Under the pieces are notes generated by a model that was given only the letters and a program-made list of their open reading frames with translations, did not search any database and was not told where the DNA came from. From NCBI RefSeq assembly GCF_026130045.1, contig NZ_JAIBNX010000072.1, forward strand, positions 5,309-37,550: a DNA stretch of 32,242 nt. The letters are read 5' to 3'. The DNA comes from Micromonospora sp. CPCC 205371. Its GTDB lineage: Bacteria; Actinomycetota; Actinomycetes; Mycobacteriales; Micromonosporaceae. Positions within the stretch are counted from its first letter, which is position 1. Each line of letters starts with the position of its first letter. The position numbers were made by a program, and so were the translations under genes. Below are positions 28,152 through 32,242 of the stretch, piece by piece.

Positions 28152-29335
28152 GGGTTGGAAAGCTCCTTCATCTCGGTGACGGCAGGCACCGCCATCGGGT
28201 CCAGCCCGTGGGCCAGTGCCAGGTAAACGGACGCGAAGTCAGGAATCGCGACGAGCGACGCGAGCCGCTCCAGCGACGAGCCGCCCTCGGCGGTGACCAC
28301 GTCGCAGCGCACGCCGCGCCGCTCGGCCAGGGTCTGCACGGCGTCGGCCCGCCGCTCCTCCACGGCCACCGGCTCGTCGGCGTCTTCCTCCGTGCCCAGA
28401 CCACCGTCGCGCAGCAGCACCACCCGCAGCCGAGTGATGGCCTCATCGTCGTCACCCGGATCGGCGAAGATGTCGCGCGCCGACTCGACCAGCCCGCCGA
28501 ATACGCCGTCGAGCAGGCCGACCCGGCCGCGGCTGGCCTCGCCGAGGGCGCCCGCCACGACGGGGTACCGGGCGTTGGCAGACAGCGTGTCGGCGAAGCG
28601 TCGTGCGGCCACTGTGGCCAGCGGCGACGAGCCCCACACGATCGGCACCGAGCCGGCGAGGCCAAGCGCGAGCGACTTCGCCGGGTTGACGAACGACTCA
28701 GCGGTCGGGCGGGACCGGTCGGCATCGGCGTCCAACCGGGTCGCGGTCTCCGCGAGGTCGGCCTCGTTCACCTTGACGAGGCCGAGTGCGCGAGCGGCCA
28801 TCAGTACAGGAACGGTCAGCGCCCACAGGCTCGCGCGGGCCGGCGCACGCCGCGGCACCGCGATGAACGGCGCCCTGGCCCGCTCGGCCACCGACTGGAG
28901 CATCGAGTCCGGCGCGCCAACGGCGACCAGCCGGGCGCCGCGCCGCGCGGCGGCGTCGGCGGCGCCGAGTGCCTCCGGGCTACGCCCCGAGGCACTGACG
29001 GCGATCACCACGTCTGCGGCGCCCACCCAGCCGGGCACGCCCGCGCTGCGGTGCGCGATCACGGGAACCGGACAGCGCGGCCCCGCGACCGTGGCCAGCA
29101 CGTCTCCTGTACGCGCAGCGGTGCCGACGCCCGCGATGACGACCGCGCGGGGGCGCCCCTCGTCGACCAGCGTCGTCAGGTTTGCCTCAGCGGCCAGCGC
29201 CGCAGACTCGCGCACCTGCGCACCCGCCGAGGCGGTGGCCCGCAGCATGCCGCCCGGGTCGTTCTCTTGAAGGGCGGCGTCGTCGTCGAGGAGAGCCTCG
29301 TTGACCTGGCGCCGGCCTCGCACGCTAGCGCCCAC
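28148..29335 (-). CDS. SIS-domain phosphosugar isomerase-like protein (Rv3256c family)
   Basis: A 395-residue protein. The N-terminal SIS domain (about residues 45-200) has 'VVIAGVGTAARTGDVLA' and 'DVVIAVSASGRSPEAL'. The C-terminal half resembles the PGI/PMI-type domain ('WGSSPLATVAARRFADTLSA', 'YPVVAGALGE', 'DFASVYLALAHGLDPMAVPA'). Related archaeal proteins are bifunctional phosphoglucose/phosphomannose isomerases, but the actinobacterial branch is uncharacterised and sits in manA operons. The GTG at 29335 has GGAG six bases upstream; it overlaps the Trm112-like gene by 11 bp. The stop overlaps the CDF gene. Cytoplasmic. Confidence 0.85.
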   Translation of the reverse strand: MGASVRGRRQVNEALLDDDAALQENDPGGMLRATASAGAQVRESAALAAEANLTTLVDEGRPRAVVIAGVGTAARTGDVLATVAGPRCPVPVIAHRSAGVPGWVGAADVVIAVSASGRSPEALGAADAAARRGARLVAVGAPDSMLQSVAERARAPFIAVPRRAPARASLWALTVPVLMAARALGLVKVNEADLAETATRLDADADRSRPTAESFVNPAKSLALGLAGSVPIVWGSSPLATVAARRFADTLSANARYPVVAGALGEASRGRVGLLDGVFGGLVESARDIFADPGDDDEAITRLRVVLLRDGGLGTEEDADEPVAVEERRADAVQTLAERRGVRCDVVTAEGGSSLERLASLVAIPDFASVYLALAHGLDPMAVPAVTEMKELSNP

Positions 29336-29510
29336 CGTCGGCTCCGTTTCGTGCCTCGTCGAGCAACAGCACGGGGATGCCGTCGCGTACCTCGAAGATC
29401 CGCTTGCACTCGGTACAGGTCAGCGTCTGTGCGGCGGCGTCGAACTCTAGCGGAGCGTGATGCGTGTCCGGACACGCGAGGATCTCCAGCAACTGCGGGT
29501 CCAGGGACAC
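29325..29510 (-). CDS. Trm112-like small zinc-ribbon protein
   Basis: A 61-residue protein: 'LLEILACPDTHHAPLEF', then 'LTCTECKRIFEVRDGIPVLL'. The VRDGIPVLL end and CxxC knuckle are the mark of the Trm112/YcaR family, which in eukaryotes and archaea activates methyltransferases. The usual second Cys of the first knuckle is replaced, leaving 'CPDTHH', so histidine may take its place in zinc binding. I chose the GTG at 29508-29510, which has GGAAGGAG upstream; the frame extends to 29543. Its stop lies inside the SIS gene start region. It is the second gene of the operon after the HAD phosphomannomutase. Confidence 0.82.
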   Translation of the reverse strand: MSLDPQLLEILACPDTHHAPLEFDAAAQTLTCTECKRIFEVRDGIPVLLLDEARNGADGGR

Positions 29511-29547
29511 CGAACTGCTCCTTCCAGGGCTCGATCGACCCATGATC

Positions 29548-30321
29548 TTACGGCAGCTGGGCAGTGGCCAATGACGGCAGCAAGCGCTCCACGTAGTCTG
29601 CGGTGTCTTGCCAACGGGTCACGGCCACGCAGGGAATCCCCATCGCCTTCACGGGGTAGTCGTTGCCACCCTCGTCCAGCCGGTCACCGATGAAGAGCAC
29701 CTCGTCGCGGGCCACGCCGACGCGTTCGATCAGCCTCCGCATACCGTACGCCTTGTCGACACCCTTCTTGGTGACGTCGACGGACGTGGAGCCGCCGCTG
29801 CGCACCTCGAGATCCGGCAGGCGCTCCGCGGCGTACGCCCGCAGGCGCTCCTTCTTCGCGCCGTCGGGATCCCACGCGTACTTGGCGTCCGGCGGGGCGG
29901 ACTGGCCCAGCGCCGAGAACGTGATCTGGCTGCCGCGATCTTCGATGATGTCGCCCCACGGCTCGGGCTCCCAGAGTCCCAGCTCCTTGGCGCCCTCGGT
30001 GAGCACCTCGACGACGCGCGCCTTGGCCTGCGCGGTGAGGTCCTCCGCGTACACAGTGCCCCAGTCGCCGTCGATCCACCGGTAGTACCGGGTGCCACAT
30101 GTGGGCATCAGGTGCAGACGGGTACGCGCCTCGTCGTCGAGCTTCAGGTGCCGCAGCACCTGCGCCTCGAACTGCTCGAAGCGGCCGCCGGAGATGATGC
30201 AGACGTCGACCCGGGCGACGAGTTGGGCGAGAAGGTCAGCCATCCGCTCGTCGATCTGAGACTTCGACACCGCCAGCGTGTCATCCAGGTCGAACGCCAC
30301 GATCCGAACGCTGCCCGTCAA
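29548..30321 (-). CDS. HAD-superfamily phosphomannomutase-like protein (eukaryotic PMM type)
   Basis: A 257-residue HAD-IIB protein. Motif I is 'AFDLDDTLAVSK' (nucleophile and acid D-L-D), motif II 'IISGGRFEQFEAQ', the cap domain holds 'LMPTCGTRYYRW', and the C-terminal motifs are 'SVDVTKKGVDKAYG' (Lys) and 'LFIGDRLDEGGNDYP' (motif IV). This is the layout of eukaryotic phosphomannomutase, which converts mannose-6-phosphate to mannose-1-phosphate; a phosphatase role is also possible. The TTG at 30319-30321 is chosen because GGAGG lies seven bases upstream and similarity starts right after it; a longer frame to 30360 lacks a site. It is the first gene of the operon leading to manA and is divergent from pgm. 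Confidence 0.85.
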   Translation of the reverse strand: MTGSVRIVAFDLDDTLAVSKSQIDERMADLLAQLVARVDVCIISGGRFEQFEAQVLRHLKLDDEARTRLHLMPTCGTRYYRWIDGDWGTVYAEDLTAQAKARVVEVLTEGAKELGLWEPEPWGDIIEDRGSQITFSALGQSAPPDAKYAWDPDGAKKERLRAYAAERLPDLEVRSGGSTSVDVTKKGVDKAYGMRRLIERVGVARDEVLFIGDRLDEGGNDYPVKAMGIPCVAVTRWQDTADYVERLLPSLATAQLP

Positions 30322-30413
30322 GAGCTTTCCTCCAGTCGAATAGGTGCGTACCCGCCCCACACGGTAACGGCGCGCCGCCCGCGCCCGCCGCGCGCCCTCT
30401 GCTGCTGCTCCAC

Positions 30414-30419
30414 TACTGT
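30414..30419 (+). promoter_or_regulatory. -10 element of pgm
   Basis: TACTGT (fits TANNNT) lies 20 bases before the GTG start of pgm, leaving room for the AGGAGG site at about 30426-30431. The -35 region is GC-rich and not recognisable. Confidence 0.4.
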
Positions 30420-30439
30420 TTCCACCAGGAGGTTCGACC

Positions 30440-32074
30440 GTGACGCATCCTCGCGCGGGCCAGCGCGCCGCCGCCGCCGACCTGATCGACGTTCCGCACC
30501 TCGTGGCCAGCTACTACACCGCCCACCCCGACCCATCGGTCGCCGGTCAGCGGGTCGCGTTCGGCACCTCGGGGCACCGGGGGTCGAGCATCCGGCTCAG
30601 CTTCAACGAAGACCACGTGCTGGCGATCAGCCAGGCGATCTGCGAGTACCGGGCCAGTCAGGGCGTCGATGGGCCGCTGTTCGTCGGGCGCGACACGCAC
30701 GCCCTCTCCGAGCCAGCCATGATCAGCGCGCTCGAAGTCTTCGCGGCCAATGGGGTGCACGTGCTGCGCGACAGCCGCGATGGGTACACGCCGACGCCGG
30801 CACTGTCGCACGCGATACTCACCTACAACCGTGGCCGCTCCTCGGGGCTCGCCGACGGTGTGGTGATCACCCCATCGCACAACCCGCCGTCGGACGGTGG
30901 ATTCAAGTACAACCCGCCAAATGGTGGCCCTGCCGGCTCCGACGCCACCAAGGTGATCGAGCAGCGGGCCAACGCGCTCCTCGAAGGCGGCCTCAAAGAG
31001 GTACGCCGGGTGCCGTACGCACGCGCCCGCTCGCAGAGCGGCGAGCACGACTTCCTCGACGCGTACGTCGCCGATCTGCCCAGCGTCGTCGACCTCGACG
31101 CGGTCCGGGCGGCCGGCGTGCGGCTCGGCGCCGACCCGCTCGGCGGCGCCAGCGTCGCGTACTGGGGCGAGATCGCGTCGCGGTATGCGCTCGACATGAC
31201 CGTGGTCAACCCCGACGTCGACCCGGCGTGGCGGTTCATGACGCTCGACTGGGACGGCAAGATCCGCATGGACTGCTCGTCGCCGTACGCGATGGCCTCG
31301 CTCATCGCGTCCCGCACCGACTACCAGGTCACCACCGCCAACGACGCCGACGCCGACCGGCACGGCATCGTGACCGCCGACGCGGGCCTGATGAACCCCA
31401 ACCACTACCTCGCGGTGGCGATCGACTACCTGTACCGCCACCGGGACGGCTGGCCCGCCGGCACCGCGATCGGCAAGACGCTCGTCTCCTCCTCCATGAT
31501 CGACCGCGTGGCCGCTGACCTCGGCCGCCCGCTGATGGAGGTGCCGGTCGGCTTCAAGTGGTTCGTCGACGGGCTGCTCGACGGCTCGATCGGCTTCGGC
31601 GGCGAGGAGAGCGCAGGGGCGTCGTTCCTGCGGCGCGACGGCGGCGTGTGGACCACCGACAAGGACGGCATCGCCTTGTGCCTGCTGGCCGCCGAGATCA
31701 CCGCCGTCACCGGCGAAACCCCCAGCGAGCACTACGCCCGGCTGACCTCGCGCTTCGGCGCGCCGGCGTACGAGCGGATCGACGCGCCGGCGAATCGCGA
31801 AGAGAAGGCGGTGCTCGCCGCCCTCTCCCCCGACCAGGTCACCGCGACCGAGCTGGCGGGTGAGCCGATCAAGGCCCTGCTGACCGAGGCGCCCGGCAAC
31901 GGCGCCCCGATCGGCGGCCTGAAGATCGTGACCGAGTCCGGCTGGCTGGCCGCCCGTCCGTCAGGCACCGAGGACGTCTACAAGCTCTACGCCGAGTCCT
32001 TCCTCGGCGCCGACCACCTGGCATCCCTCCAAGACGAGGGCCGCGCCTTGATCACGGCAGCTCTCCGCTCGTAG
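30440..32074 (+). CDS. pgm: Phosphoglucomutase (alpha-D-glucose phosphate-specific)
   Basis: A 544-residue alpha-D-phosphohexomutase that interconverts glucose-1-phosphate and glucose-6-phosphate, linking glycolysis with UDP-glucose, trehalose and glycogen synthesis. It shows '[12 protein letters not shown]', the phosphoserine loop '[18 protein letters not shown]', the metal loop 'NDADADRHG', the sugar loop 'GFGGEESAG' and the phosphate-binding '[16 protein letters not shown]'. Length fits the E. coli Pgm class of about 545. The GTG at 30440 has AGGAGG eight bases upstream. It is divergent from the phosphomannomutase operon, with about 120 bp between them, so sugar-phosphate genes lie on both sides of one control region. 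Cytoplasmic. Confidence 0.95.
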   Translation: MTHPRAGQRAAAADLIDVPHLVASYYTAHPDPSVAGQRVAFGTSGHRGSSIRLSFNEDHVLAISQAICEYRASQGVDGPLFVGRDTHALSEPAMISALEVFAANGVHVLRDSRDGYTPTPALSHAILTYNRGRSSGLADGVVITPSHNPPSDGGFKYNPPNGGPAGSDATKVIEQRANALLEGGLKEVRRVPYARARSQSGEHDFLDAYVADLPSVVDLDAVRAAGVRLGADPLGGASVAYWGEIASRYALDMTVVNPDVDPAWRFMTLDWDGKIRMDCSSPYAMASLIASRTDYQVTTANDADADRHGIVTADAGLMNPNHYLAVAIDYLYRHRDGWPAGTAIGKTLVSSSMIDRVAADLGRPLMEVPVGFKWFVDGLLDGSIGFGGEESAGASFLRRDGGVWTTDKDGIALCLLAAEITAVTGETPSEHYARLTSRFGAPAYERIDAPANREEKAVLAALSPDQVTATELAGEPIKALLTEAPGNGAPIGGLKIVTESGWLAARPSGTEDVYKLYAESFLGADHLASLQDEGRALITAALRS

Positions 32075-32125
32075 CGCCCCGGCGGCGCCCGCGCCGCTCC
32101 GCCGCTCCGCCGCGCCCTGGCGGGC

Positions 32126-32142
32126 GGGGCGCTGCGCGCCCC
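32126..32142 (+). terminator. Candidate pgm terminator hairpin
   Basis: Perfect 7-bp stem GGGGCGC/GCGCCCC with a TGC loop, 52 bases after the pgm stop and followed by CTCTCC. A second hairpin with 6 bp (GCCCCC, loop AAGTC, GGGGGC) lies at 32193-32209. The rest of 32075-32242 is C-rich and holds no gene that I can support. Confidence 0.45.
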
Positions 32143-32242
32143 CTCTCCCCGCCGCGCCCGCCTCGCGCCCACCCCGCCCCCGCCCACGCCGCGCCCCCAA
32201 GTCGGGGGCCAAGCGGGCTTTGGAAGGCAATAGAGAGGGACA

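Noticed and set aside
31961-32230. Minus-strand open frame at the right edge
   Set aside because: Overlaps the end of pgm, Gly/Arg/Ala-rich, lies over terminator-like hairpins, no ribosome site.

Overview
The window looks like a chromosomal segment of a high-GC actinomycete, most likely of the family Micromonosporaceae. The reasons are the very high GC content, frequent GTG and one TTG start, tightly overlapping genes, the mtrA-mtrB-lpqB block next to comF-like, hpf and secA genes, an XRE regulator with DUF397 partners, and a phosphosugar operon with a eukaryotic-type (HAD) phosphomannomutase. The genus cannot be fixed from this sequence alone. Gene order broadly follows the Mycobacterium tuberculosis stretch from Rv3235 to pmmA and its Streptomyces counterpart.

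Left part (1-11.9 kb). A partial Rv3235-family gene runs convergent to secA. Two adjacent genes follow, each encoding two GNAT acetyltransferase domains. The minus-strand block is mtrA-mtrB-lpqB-comF-like, tightly coupled, and then hpf (ribosome hibernation), which has its own candidate stress promoter. This part covers protein export, envelope and cell-cycle signalling, and ribosome dormancy.

Centre (12.0-22.1 kb). A plus-strand chain of overlapping genes encodes a six-helix membrane protein, a DUF4129 protein, a DUF4350 protein with an apparent one-base frameshift, a MoxR ATPase and a DUF58 protein. The usual partners of this cluster, SpoIIM and RDD, appear only after an interruption of about 3 kb. 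The interruption holds a divergent pair of secreted DUF4360 proteins, a polypyrimidine/G4 tract, two inverted copies of a 76-bp palindromic element around about 0.9 kb without a convincing gene, and a 20-bp tandem repeat. This is the most unusual part of the window.

Right part (22.1-32.2 kb). An XRE/DUF5753 regulator with two DUF397 genes faces an unrecognised 102-residue protein across a clear AGATGCA operator cluster. A small membrane protein gene and a bidirectional terminator come next, then sahH. The last block is a minus-strand operon running HAD phosphomannomutase, Trm112-like, SIS phosphosugar isomerase-like, zinc-type CDF transporter and manA, with pgm divergent from it. Together these interconvert glucose and mannose phosphates for cell-wall and glycan precursors.

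Points worth a second look are: the secA frame, which has no stop codon in the window; a dispersed repeat forming the 3' ends of two reading frames; the inverted hairpin elements; the tandem repeat; the operator cluster; and the palindromic CATG and CTAG junctions that bound the RDD gene. I found no tRNA, rRNA, CRISPR array, transposase or integrase.
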